This document shows, piece by piece, positions 1-10,790 of a stretch of 64,000 bases of DNA (its first letter is position 1; each line of letters starts with the position of its first letter). Source of the stretch: Saxidomus purpurata (Eukaryota; Mollusca; Bivalvia; Venerida; Veneridae). The translations under genes were made by a program, and so were the position numbers. Below the pieces are notes generated by a model. It ran no database searches and was not told the origin of the DNA. It was given only the letters and a program-made list of their open reading frames with translations. Location of the stretch: positions 30,111,280 through 30,175,279 of the forward strand of contig JAFMSR010000007.1 of assembly GCA_022818135.1 (NCBI GenBank), read 5' to 3'.

Positions 1-154
1 GTTCATATATTAAATAGTTGTAACTTTGATGAAAGTCCTTTTTCTAAGGGTACAAACCTAAGTGTCTTTCTTATTATTACGACGGTAAAATTGAAGGGTA
101 TTATCACTTTAATTAAAAAATACTAGGTCAATATCCATACTTTTTTTATTACAG

Positions 155-661
155 GATTTCGGGCCAAAAGTGAATTTCAAGAGACGAAAGGTTAAAACCT
201 CATGTTTCAATGGTCTTCCTCCATTTAGTAGAGAGCTGTATGCGAGAATGCAAAAACTGACGATGCTATCTGATTTCCTTCCTGTAGAACAGTGTCATCT
301 AGAATACACACCAGAACGTGGGTCGGCCATTGATCCACATTTTGATGATTTCTGGCTCTGGGGAGAAAGATTGGTGACTTTGAATTTAGAGTCAGACACT
401 TTCTTGTATTTTATTTGTGAGGACATGCCAAATGTAGAAGTGTTGGTTCCACTAAAGCAGAGGTCACTGTTAGTGGTTTATGGGGAGGCACGGACAGACT
501 GGAAGCATGCTATTCACAGAGAACACATTCACAGCAGACGTATTGCGGTTACACTAAGGGAATTGTCAGAAGAATTCAGCGCCGACGGCCCACGATCTAC
601 AGAAGGAAAACAATTGCTTGACATTGCTTTCACCTTTCGCGGAACAGCAGTTGGGTCATAG
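155..661 (+). CDS. ALKBH4: ALKBH4, last coding exon (5' part lies outside the window)
   Basis: This is the C-terminal catalytic part of ALKBH4, a Fe(II)/2-oxoglutarate dioxygenase known to demethylate actin and adenine bases. The exon follows a pyrimidine-rich acceptor ending at 154 and opens in frame with DFGPKVNF, close to the human DYGPKVNF; the GTG at 170 is an internal valine codon, not a start. The segment ERGSAIDPHFDDFWLWGERL carries the iron-binding HxD (H at 338-340, D at 344-346). WKHAIH (from 500) supplies the distal histidine, and HSRRIAVTLRE holds the arginine expected to bind 2-oxoglutarate. All expected catalytic residues are present and the frame is intact to the TAG at 659-661. 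The segment between the core strands is shorter than in the human protein. The gene converges on GPATCH3. Recognition is by remembered similarity and is strong. Confidence 0.93.
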   Translation, partial: DFGPKVNFKRRKVKTSCFNGLPPFSRELYARMQKLTMLSDFLPVEQCHLEYTPERGSAIDPHFDDFWLWGERLVTLNLESDTFLYFICEDMPNVEVLVPLKQRSLLVVYGEARTDWKHAIHREHIHSRRIAVTLRELSEEFSADGPRSTEGKQLLDIAFTFRGTAVGS

Positions 662-2302
662 CAACTTTGATAGTACCCGACTCAAATGTGCTGTGCTTCA
701 GCGTGTAGTGATGTATTTATTTAAAAAAGCACAAGACTCTGAGCAAACCAGACTGTGATAAAATAAGAAGCCATATGAAAATGTGACTGTGTAGTTTAAG
801 AATCTCCAATCAAGACTACAACAATTAATATATCCGCTATGTTAGATCTTAGAAAAATGTAACTAATGCTTCCGAGATTACAGTTTTATACCAGTCTTTA
901 TGAATTTATGTCAGGATGTTTCTATTGATGGTTAGGTTTAATTCTGAATATTCTCCAGGCACGTCACACCGACTGGCCAATCTTTTGATTGGGAGAGTTT
1001 CATTAATCATTCAAAGGGTGCTTACTGATAATTTACTGACTGATTAGCTTCAGTTAGTTATATATATATAATTGACCAGTGAAAGGGAAAATGGGCCTTC
1101 GAATAAAATACTCGGAAACTAGCTTTCTTGCTTATTTTGAACAAACAATATTTACATATCAGTATAGGAAAATTTTAGTTACCTATGTCCATTATATACA
1201 AAATTACAACATTTGAAAAAAAGTAAACCTAAGGCGTCATTGTTTACTCTAAAAATAACGTCACATACCACAATTTGACGTCAAAACTCACTTCAATGTA
1301 CATGGGCATTAAAGTATTGCGGTTATCATTTTCTAACAGCATCATTTATTTTTGGTTGCAAAATTATATACTCTTTAGATATATATTAACCTGGTGAAAT
1401 TGTTCATGTCCTCTTTCCATGATATGCTTTTTTTTTACAGAGAATCGCCAAAATAAGAAAAAAATAATCATTTTGAATCGCTGTTGCCATAGCAATGGTC
1501 TTGAAGGATTTTGAAGCAAATAGTATGTTAATGTGCAGGAAAATATATTGGCTATCAGTTTTTAACATTGGTTTTGCATTTTAAGAGGGTGGCAAAACTC
1601 AATTCTATGTTGTTAGCAATAAATTATTGTCCAATAATTTAACAAATGTCCGAAGGTCCATTTTTGTGCGACGCCGGTCATAATATATTGTTAGAATTTT
1701 GTTCAAGATATGTTAAAGTGCTCTGTGGAATAAATGATTCAAACTATTGACTGTTCTATTTTCTAAAATGTGACCTACTGACTTGTCCGACATTGATGTA
1801 AAATGTAGCTAAATGTTGAAAGGGCACTAGTAGCAACTAGAGTTATGGAAAAAATCTTAACAAAGACTTGGTAAATACATGTACATACCCCTGCAAAGTA
1901 AAAGCATATCTAAGCCTGGCCTTTTCTAGAATAGGACATGCTTTTTTTTTGACTTTGTCCTATTGTAAAACTAGAAAAGCGTAGTACTTGACTAGAACAT
2001 GTACAAGCTATAAACAACATGATTTTCAGAGTTTAAATACTCATTCAAACTCTTCTTTGATATCTGGCAAATGCCTATAGATCTAGAACTGCACAATGAT
2101 CAGAACATTAAATACCATGTACAGAATATACAGTATGACCACCCCTTAGAAGTTGAAAAAGTGGTTTCTTGATCAAATTATTTTTAAAATTGCCAAGTTT
2201 AGTTTCAACTAGAACTATCACTGAAGGTGATGAATACCCCCCGAACACCCCACTGACACAGTATTTAAAATTTATGTAATATTTGATGCTTTGATTATTG
2301 GA
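662..2302. other. ALKBH4 3' UTR and convergent intergenic spacer
   Basis: No coding signal is seen on either strand. The spacer between the convergent ALKBH4 and GPATCH3 genes is AT-rich. AATAAA-type candidates occur near 1100 and 1618 on the + strand, but the true ALKBH4 polyadenylation site cannot be chosen from sequence alone. Confidence 0.5.
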
Positions 2303-2660
2303 CCTGCACAACTTAAGGCTTCTGTGAAGTATAGTTAAATTCTGATCAGCGGTTTTGGAGATTAAAAGCGCACAAGATTTTACCATCTTGAGCCCCTGTG
2401 ACCTTTGACCTAGAGACCCGAAACATGGACCATGCACAACTAGGCATTGTACTTATCACTTGTGTTAAGTATCATTAAATTCTGACCTGGGGTTTTGGAG
2501 ATTTAGCGTCCACAAGATTTTACTATCCCTGAGCCCCTGCAACTTTGACCTAGAGATGCAAAACATGGACCATGCACAACTAGGCATTGTACTTATCACT
2601 TGTGTCAAGTACCATTAAATTCTGACCAGGGATATTGGAGATCTAGTGTCCACAAGATTA
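2303..2660. repeat. About 140-bp tandem unit, roughly 2.6 copies
   Basis: The string ATTAAATTCTGA(C/T)C recurs near 2335, 2473 and 2614, and GGACCATGCACAACTAGGC recurs near 2427 and 2568, giving a period of about 140 bp. The second and third units are nearly identical; the first is partial and diverged. The unit reads like the degenerate dispersed repeats elsewhere in the window and spawns the spurious minus-strand frame at 2108-2437. Confidence 0.8.
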
Positions 2661-2947
2661 AGTCTACAGACGGAAAGACAAGCTGAATCCAGTATACCCC
2701 CACCCCCCCAACACTTTGTGTTCGGGGGGATAATAACACTGGTCTCATCACATGCATGTTCTCATAATACATCCCTACAATATACTAATACATCAGGTGA
2801 GATTTTCTTAATAACTAGCAAAAGATGTTATCTGATTATATGACAAACAGTTGACACACTTTTTGACGTAGACACACGTTCAATGAATATCCTTTTCACT
2901 AGAGGAAATGTAACCTGAACAAACAACAAATCTCTCTCATGAGTAAT

Positions 2948-2953
2948 TTTATT
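2948..2953 (-). promoter_or_regulatory. AATAAA overlapping the GPATCH3 stop codon
   Basis: On the minus strand the last lysine codon and the TAA stop read AAATAAAAT, so a consensus poly(A) hexamer overlaps the termination codon. Whether it is used is unknown; a functional site usually needs a downstream GU-rich element, which is not obvious here. Confidence 0.3.
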
Positions 2954-5900
2954 TCAATATACTGGTACTAGCATCATTAGCAAAATGAACAGTCTCTGAT
3001 TTTGAAAATTTGACCTCGTCTCTATACTTCAAATGGTACGGCTCATGTCGTCTTTTAAGTGGTTCATGAGGATCCGTCTCCTCTGGATTATCATACACGG
3101 TTGATATGACAACTTTCCTTTGAGCTCTTCCTGGATTGCGGTTCAGTTTCTCTCCATGGTATCTGGAAATGATGATAAAATTCTGTTCTGGTCTCTTACA
3201 TATGAGTATGTTAAGTTAGCTAAATTTACAGATACATGAGAAAAGTTTGAGAGTATGACTTTTTGCAAAGCAAAACTTAACATGAAAATCTAGCAATCAC
3301 AGGAAACCTGTTCAATTTCATCATGTCTTTTAAATTCTTAAATTTCTGCAATCTATAATCATTTAGCATTTGAGCATGAAGTGCTCAGGTGAGCTATTGT
3401 GATTTCCTAATGTACATCTGTCTGTTGTCTGACTGACCACATAACCTTTTGAAACAATCAAATTTCTTCAGCAGTCGTCAAGCAATCTAAGCCCATTTCA
3501 ACAGTATTTCAGTTATATACAGGCAGACACTTTACCAAACCATCATTCCTGGATAGGACCAGTATTAGACTTGCTACAATCACAAAGATGTTGAACACAT
3601 AATACCAAAAGGCTTGATAAAAGCCTTACAGTCGTGCATTTGTTTTTGTATCCACAGTCAATATAACACTGTGGCAATCGGTGTATAACCTGAAATTTCT
3701 ACTTTTATATTTACCCAAATCCTTTCCTGTCCCTTGGATTTTGTCCATCATTGTCTAGAGCATCTGCAATGCCCCTTATTGTGGATCCAAGACCCTGACC
3801 ATCTGTCCAACCCTGGTCCTCTAAAATTTTACGGCCAAATCCTTTTGTGTGAGCCTCAAACTTGCCTATCTTGGTATCTTCTTCAGGAGTCTGGTTTGAT
3901 TTCTTCTTCTTTTTCACTGCTATTCCTAATTAAGAAATTATCAGAGCATGTATCTAATGTTTAATAGTCAGTATTTATGTTTACATAAAAGATCTCAATA
4001 TTTGGTAACCAAAATCACTTTAGTACTTTACATACTTTTTCAGTCTTCTTTCAACCTATCCCAGTACTTTTGTGAATTAAAATGCACAATTCTGACAAAT
4101 CAAATGACCCATTTTTATTTGATTTTAAACATATGTATAGTTGAACACCTGTTAATGGTCTCAATTAAGCAACCACCTGTCTTCATGCAGACAATACTGA
4201 TCTATCTTAAGTTGTCATCTTCATTTTAAATACAAATGTCATATTAATCAGTCACCTACATTGTATTATAGGTTTCCATTTGATGCATGCCTTCACCATC
4301 CGCTTCAAGCATGTTTTTTACTGTACAATAATCATTTCATCTTTATTCTAGTGTTCTTCGACTTCTTTTTAGAAGTAAAAAAAAATTTCCGATACTATTA
4401 GAACAATAAAATAAAATAAATGTCTTACCAGCAGTAAATCTATCCGTGGCTTCAACTCCCTCTCTCCTATGTTTTTCCTGCCTCATTGCGAGGAAATCTC
4501 GAGCATCTTTGTCTCCTGCACCCTCCTCGTAGTAGGCACTCATATCAACATCCCAGTCATCAGCCGTCTGCTCATCAAAATCTATTAATAGTAATTATGA
4601 CATATAAAAATCAGACTACAATATTACTCAATAATTATGATGCAATCACACTATGTTCAAATTTGTACATTCTTAACAGCAAAGTAGGCACATTTTAGAG
4701 AATGTTTTCTGAAAGAAATAAACAGCCTATTTCACAGCAATAAGTCATTTTTTTATATAAACGCCACAATAACTTGAGTGAAACGACATGTAGGTTTTAA
4801 ATTTAAATACTTTGATTGACACACTTACCTCCCTCTTGTCCCTGCCAGTACTGTGCATCAGTGTAGAAGACAAGACCGCTGCCTCCCTTCTCCCACTTCA
4901 ACTCTATCCTCTCCTCAAACAGTCGCTCTTTGTTCCTCTCTTGGTTAGCGGGATCGTCATACAGTGCCTCATGCCTCTCCCACTCCTCGCACGAGTCATT
5001 ATCCTGAAGGCAAAATAGGTTAGAAGAAAAGCTGTTTGATATATGGGCATATGATTTTGTTTCAAACCTCTGTGCTTTAAATTTAGTCGCAAATTTTTAT
5101 CAAGTTGATTCAACTACCACCTTAAAAGTTAAAATGTTCACCAATGATGGACCCCTTAGTATGTGTCTTCTACTACTAATATTATTCAAGAATATGGTCG
5201 CCAGTAAAAACATATATAGATAGATTTTATTTAAACATGACAATTTACCGTGCTGATTGATATGACCTTAGTAAATATGATTGAGACTCATTGAGCACCA
5301 CAAAATTTAATGTAACATTGGAAAAGATTTAATTCTGCTGAATTAAGCTGCTAAAAACCCACTCTAATCTGTCAATTGGCTAGTTACTAGGCTTTAACAG
5401 CCAAATGTGATAAATAAAGAAACAATGTTAACCTCTTCTGAATCCTCTGATTTGCCGATCATTTTCTCCTCAATATTCAGTTTCAGTCTTTCTTTAGCTT
5501 CTCTGTCTCTCCAAGTCCTCTTGTTCTTCCGTACACCTCTTTTCTGTTTATCGCTATCTGTTTTAGAATTTTTATCAGGGGCAGACTCTGCACTTGCCCT
5601 ACTTTCTAAAGATTTTTCATTTGATTTATCACATTCATCATCAATATCACATTGTACTGTTTCTGGTATTATTTCATGACCTGAAGCTGTGAAAACATCA
5701 ACACTCTGTGAGCTGTTACTGTCACAGGCTTCAGTCACTATACCACCATAATCAAAAGGAACATTTCCATACTGTTTTGATGTTCTAGTCCTTGGAAAAC
5801 TCAGTCCAAGTTTCTTAATAATACTTGGTGGTAGCCTGCACTGATTGATGTAGTCCATAAAAACCATAGTCGGAGTGCCTACATTGCCATTTGGCATGAT

Positions 5901-8900
5901 ATCAGGGGGATGTAACTCTGGAAGACTTTGAAGATCTGTTTCAGTAAAATGCTCTCGATCTGGCGGTATCTGTTTCGCCTCCCCTCTAGTTTTCAAACTA
6001 TTACTTGTACCTGTAAAATGAAGAAAACACAAGATAGTAAAGTATTGTCAAGTTATACAATGTTCCTTTTTTTAGCTCACCTGGATTTGCCAGAGTGAGC
6101 TTTTCTAATGGATGATTGTCTGTCGTCTGAAAACATTTTGATTAAAATGAAATCTCCTCTGAAACTAATGGCCCAATGTTGATGAAACTAAGCAGGGATG
6201 TTCCTTGCATTAAGCTCTACCAAAATTGTTCAAAGAATTCCATTCCATGCGTAACTCTGGTGGCTATGGCAAAAAATAGAAAACCACAAGGCCTAGAGCT
6301 TAGATATTTGGCATGTAGCATTGTCTAGTGGACCTCTAACAAGATTGTTCAAATTATGACCCCTGGGTCAAAATTGACCCCGCCCGAATGGTCATTTAGT
6401 TTTACATAGGCTTATATAGGAAAAACTTTAAAAATCTTCTTCTCTGAAACAACAAGGCCTAGAGTTAGATATTTAGCAAAATCTTCTGGTACATATTTAT
6501 GCCTTAACAGATCTGTATATTGCAAAACTGCATAACTTGTATTACAAAATGTATAATGTACATATGATTATGTAAGTTAACTTGTTTACATGTATGAGGT
6601 CAAGCTTTCTAAAATCAGCTTATCATTGATATCATCAGCTAAAACCCAGCAGAACTTTGATGCTGGGAGAAAACTTTAAAAATGTGTACACAGCTGTATG
6701 ACAACCAATGATCTAACTAGAATCTTACATCTACTATGATCTAGGTTTCTAAGGACTTTCTTTTACATCTAATATTTTATGTTAAGGTAAACTGCAAGCC
6801 AGCGAAAATGACTGAAATACGGTTAAAATGGGTCTTAACTAAGGATAACAGACACACTGCAATAAAAATTAGAAAGAGTTCATCTGTTTCATTTGATGTT
6901 TTTTCCAACAGCTGAAAAGTCTGTCCAAGACATTACAGGTAAGTTAATACCTGAAGCGAACGTGTGTCATATTGCAGTGTTTACAGTATGAGTTCTGCAA
7001 ACTTTAAAATGCCCTACTAGCTACTACTCGTAGTAAATATTGACTTTTTTTCATGTATAAAGTAGTCATATGATATGTCTTACTGCGTGAAAACAAATGT
7101 TCACATTGTTTTTAATTTGAAATGCACACTTACATTGTAACTGAGTAGCAATGTGGACTTTTTGCAGAAGATTCTCAAAAGTGTATGACATCATTAAAAC
7201 CTGTGTTTTCAAGCAAACTGGTTGTTAGATGTGTTAGAAATCTAAATTGTAATGTCAAAATGGATTATGTAGCCGCCGTGGCGCAGTGGTAGCATGTTTG
7301 CCTCAGGAACGAAGGGCCCCGGGTTCAATCCCTACCATCGCCAATTGGGTAGTGTCCTTAGGCAACACACAAATAATTCCACATTGCCTCTCTCTCTTCA
7401 AGGTTGATTCCATCTGGAATGCGTCTCGAGAGCTACTAATATAAGTTGTAAGAAATTGTTTTGCAATCGAAAAAAATAAATTAGTATAAACTTAACACTC
7501 ACAATGATAATTAGTTTCATAACAATTTAAATGAAGTTCTTTATAAAACGAGAGATATTCAACAACAGGTACCACAGTCTGATAATATCAGCAGTACAAG
7601 TTGACTTTACAGTACAATAGGGCTGCAACGATTCAGCTTACAACCGATTTGATTACGATTATTTTTTGCCAATTTCAAATTTTTTCAATTTAAATTTTAA
7701 CACGTTCATGTCACAACAATTTCAGCATTTACATCCCTGAACAGTCAGGGTGTATCTTGTATAAGTTATTTTGAAAATACATGTAACTTCTGTAAGTGAT
7801 ATTTGAAACATTTTGTTAATGAAATTACTTCCCTTTGCTGAAAAAATTAACTCCCTTGAAAGTTGAGGTGACCAAAATAATGGGAATACCTGAAAATAAC
7901 GTATACAGGTCACAAATCAACATTTCAGTTTTTCTTGAATTTCTTCATTACTAGCAGATTACCTCTGCAAATACCTTTAGATAAGAGAAAGAAATGCAGG
8001 TTCTTTCTTCATGGCTGACAGTAATGACTTTTCAATTAGACATAATGGATTTATTGCCAAATTGTCTAACAGATGACCTGAAAAAAAGTCCTACTTCAAA
8101 GCCCTTGCGTAAGAAGGTTTTGTCGTGATGTAACATATTTTATTTCAAAATCTTGAAGTTCAATGATCAAAGAAATAGAATAAAAATGTGCAACTCCCCA
8201 GAAAATTTGTATCCTTGTGAAAAAATGATGTTAAATCTTTGTACTGTTCGGACGAAAATAACTTGAAGAAGTGATCATGACTAAAAAATAACTTAAAGAA
8301 GTGATTAAGTGAGTGATGAATAAAAGAAAAATATAACTTGTAGAAGTTATCTAAAATAACACTAAAATAACTTAAACAAGTTACACACCGACTGCTGAAG
8401 GCCACATTTAAGACATATTTTTTCGCACGGGGGGGATTCCATCAGCTGCATGACGAAACCCATTTTATTTCACTGGTAATGCTGTTAGGCGACTTGAGAC
8501 TAAAAAACGAATCGAATGGCAAATGTCCAGGATTGAATTGAATCATGGACCCAGTAGTTGAATTTCGATGAATCTCATCGAATAGTTGCACCTCTACAGT
8601 TACAAGTTGACCTTGTTAAAACCAATTTGGTCACAAGATAACTATGGGCGAGCTGACTTGGTACCAAAGCCACTGAAACTATTGAAAGCTTAAGTTTTAA
8701 CAAAATGTCCTGTCTGGCTTTTTACCTTTTCGTTGTGGAATTTTCACTTTAGATATATAACACACTTGGGCCATAACTTCACCATTTTTGTCAACCCAGT
8801 GTTTTCTATTGTACAATTTCATAAATGTCCTAATTTTATTCGGAGATAACTTCACAACACAGCAAGTTGTACGTTGTTTTTCAGAATCAGACCCAGCATT

Positions 8901-9083
8901 TTTCTCTGTTTGAACACTTTCCGGAATAGATTTCTTTTCAGGTCTATGTCTAAAATGGAAACATTCGAATCCTTTAGACTCTATAAATTGTGAAAAATAG
9001 TTTCTCAAATCACAAGAATGGTAAACAGCCGGAATATTGTTAATTATTACATAGCTGAATTCGTCTTCTTTCGTTTCCTCCAT
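2949..9083 (-). CDS. GPATCH3: GPATCH3, G-patch domain-containing protein 3, complete, six coding exons
   Basis: Coding exons, in transcript order: 9083-8726, 6010-5433, 5003-4829, 4581-4429, 3919-3715 and 3162-2949. All have GT-AG borders and the summed 1683 nt give 560 aa (human about 525). Exon 1 encodes the N-terminal RRM-like region (LRNYFSQF, CFHFRHRPE). Exon 2 holds the MPNGNVGTP and CRLPP segments shared with the human protein, then a Ser/Asp/Lys-rich stretch. Exon 3 has EEWERHEALYDDP and ELKWEKGGSGLVFYTDAQYW. Exon 4 has GDKDARDF. Exon 5 carries the G-patch (HTKGFGRKILEDQGWTDGQG), which finishes as GFG-YHGEKL across the exon 5/6 junction. The family protein is nuclear, and in mammals is reported to dampen RIG-I-like receptor signalling; the G-patch is expected to contact a DEAH helicase or RNA. 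The start ATG at 9083 precedes the conserved N-terminus. No disruption was seen. Confidence 0.95.
3361..3600. repeat. Dispersed-repeat fragment in the last GPATCH3 intron
   Basis: The stretch contains GTGCTCAGGTGAGCTATTGTG followed by CT/GT-rich TCTGTCTGTTGTC. It resembles the ends of the GTGAGC-bearing repeat family found elsewhere in this window (15335-16480, 37150-38043). It is a degenerate single fragment and its borders are approximate. Confidence 0.4.
6073..6510 (-). repeat. Fragment of repeat family B in GPATCH3 intron 1
   Basis: It begins TTTTTTTAGCTCACCTGG, the inverted end of the element at 15335-16480, and continues through the shared segments on two-fold alleles such as GGGATGTTCCTTGCAT and AATTATGACCCCTGGGTC. 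It stops after about one core unit, so it is a truncated copy in the opposite orientation to the 15-16 kb copy. Confidence 0.75.
7271..7482 (+). mobile_element. tRNA-derived SINE, full-length-like copy
   Basis: The head has tRNA-like polymerase III promoter boxes: A box TGGCGCAGTGGTAGCATG near 7279 and B box GGGTTCAATCCC near 7320. A central segment CTCTCTTCAAGGTTGATTCCATC follows, then an A-rich tail with AATAAA at about 7470. The central segment is shared with the copy at 13341, and the tail with the fragment at 61381. It sits in GPATCH3 intron 1. It is not a functional tRNA gene because no cloverleaf acceptor stem closes. Confidence 0.85.
7618..8596. mobile_element. Non-autonomous hAT-like DNA transposon, about 0.98 kb
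   Basis: The ends are inverted: TAGGGCTGCAACGATTC on the left against TAGAGGTGCAACTATTC read inward from the right. The flanks CAGTACAA (7610-7617) and CAGTTACAA (8597-8605) look like an 8-bp target duplication with one indel, as expected for hAT. No transposase frame is present. An internal run of short AACTT..AAGTT palindromes lies at about 8256-8385. The superfamily assignment rests on the end sequence and the probable target-site length. Confidence 0.7.
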
Positions 9084-9128
9084 TGTTTTGATCAGTGGAC
9101 GTTTGAAATATGTTGAGAAATCGTCTGG
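9084..9128. promoter_or_regulatory. Very short upstream spacer of GPATCH3, possibly bidirectional
   Basis: Only 45 bp separate the GPATCH3 start from an open + frame at 9129. If that frame is real, the GPATCH3 promoter would be bidirectional or overlap the neighbour's 5' end. No TATA box is visible. Confidence 0.25.
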
Positions 9129-9257
9129 GTGACCAGCAAACCGGAAGAAATTAAAGTCGTGACTTTTACTCTAGGTATTCAGCTACTAATTTTTGTAACT
9201 TTCGCAGCAATCATACACTTTAAATCTGTGATTATACAAGAGCCAAGAGTCAAGGTA
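9129..9257 (+). CDS. Possible first exon of a small membrane protein, unrecognised
   Basis: The open frame holds one strongly hydrophobic segment (TLGIQLLIFVTFAAIIHF) followed by a basic and mixed tail ending PRVK at 9257, where a good donor (AAG|GTAACAG) occurs. This would fit a short single-pass protein or a mitochondrial assembly factor. Against it, the only in-frame start is GTG at 9129, an in-frame stop lies just upstream at 9114, and I found no second exon. The ATG at 9110 is in another frame and stops quickly. It may be 5' leader sequence or chance. I do not recognise a family. Confidence 0.22.
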
Positions 9258-9376
9258 ACAGAAGTTGTGTATCAAATATCACATATAAGACATCTCTTGA
9301 TTTTTGGTTTCTGAATGCTTGGGTGTAAGATCCTAAAACTTGATATGGAGATTGGACAGTAGTTTTTTTGCTTCCG

Positions 9377-10260
9377 GGTCAACTCGTACCTAAGTCAACT
9401 CGTACCTTAGTCATCTCGTACCCGAATTGGTCAACTCGTACGGTTAAAAAAGTCAACTCGTACCCTTTGTAGTCAACTCGTACCTTTTGTTTCAAAACTT
9501 ATATTTCAACCAGGAATAAAAGTGACTGGTATGTTTTCAAAGGTTGGGCCATATGGAATATATCTTGATTTTATTGAAATCTGTGTTATATTGTTCAATG
9601 TTGTATAATTTTCAGACATTAAACAGTTGAAATTAACAAAATTGTAGTGTTGTTATTTCCGTGTCAAGATAGGTGTCAGAAAAAGAGGACTAGGGTAGGG
9701 TACGAGTTGACTTTTTTTCAAAACATTCTCTTCTTTTCTTCCACTTTCGGATACAATTTTGCAAAATTAGAACAAAATAAATTATTTCAATGCAAACATT
9801 TAATGATGATTGAAAAAAGAACTATTATCTCAAAGATAATGAATAACACATTTTAAGGTACGAGTTGACTTTTTTGCAAAAAATTCTATTCATTTCTTCC
9901 ACTTTCGGATACAATTTTGCAAAATTAGAACAAAATAAAGTATTTCAATGCAAACATTTAATGATGTTTGATAAAAAATAGTATTATCTCAAAGATAATG
10001 AATAAAATATTTTAAGGTACGAGTTGACTTTTTTGCAAAAAATTCTATTAATTTCTTCCATTTTCGGTTACAATTTGCAAAAAAAAGTATTTCAATGCAA
10101 ACATTTAATGATGATTGATAAAAAATATTATTATCTTAAAAATAACGAAAAAAATATTTTAAGGTACGAGTTGACTTTTTCTAAAAAAAAATCAGGTACG
10201 AGTTGACCAAATCGGGTACGAGATGACTAAGGTACGAGTTGACTTAGGTACGAGTTGACT
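9377..10260. mobile_element. Element with inverted ends made of ordered 14-bp subrepeats (family A)
   Basis: Left end: four spaced copies of (A)GTCAACTCGTACC, the third being the variant GTCATCTCGTACC. The right end read in reverse complement has the same four in the same order, again with the variant third. Inside are further copies at about 9450-9483, then a core of about 158-bp units starting GGTACGAGTTGACTTTTTT near 9699, 9857 and 10016, with a fourth partial start near 10161. No protein is encoded. It looks like a non-autonomous DNA element with compound terminal inverted repeats. No clean target duplication was identified. Confidence 0.8.
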
Positions 10261-10279
10261 GGTTACCGTTTTTTTCCAC

Positions 10280-10790
10280 TTGCTTTTGAGGTCAGCTGGT
10301 CAAGATCACAATGATTTTGAATATCAAAAATTGTTTATGATCAATACCTAGAGAATGTTTTGGCCTAAAATCCTCAAATTTGGTAGTGATATTGGTAATG
10401 ATTAGTAGAGGACCAAAATTCATTTATTTTGAGGGCAGCAGTTTGTATGTCAAGATCATAGTGACCTTTTAAAGTAAAACTGACATTTGAATTGCAAGAG
10501 AACCACTGGGCAATGGCCTAATGGTCCTCATGTTATTGCCAGCAGTAATTAAAGGGGCATACTTTTGTGATTAAGGAGCATCACTTATTTTTCAGTTTTC
10601 AATCAATAAATCAAGAAGGTTTTGGAAAAGGATCTGCAAGTTTGACAGGGAGTTTCAGGACCAAGAGTTGACTCCTATTGCCTTTGGGGTCAGTGTGTCA
10701 AGGTCAAGATCAAAGTGACCTTGAAAAATTAAAATTGATTTAGATCAATACATCAGGTCTGAATGAAAGATCATTAAAACAATAAAATAA
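10280..10790. repeat. Degenerate dispersed repeat (GGTCAAGATCA..TGACCTT units)
   Basis: Diverged units carry TCAAGATCA..GTGACCTT near 10300, 10455 and 10700 and GATCAATAC..AG near 10340 and 10745. Similarity between units is weak and the edges are not sharp. No coding signal. Confidence 0.5.

Noticed and set aside
7271..7343. tRNA-like sequence with A and B boxes
   Set aside because: It is the head of a SINE: no closed acceptor stem and a SINE body follows directly. The same applies to the other SINE copies.
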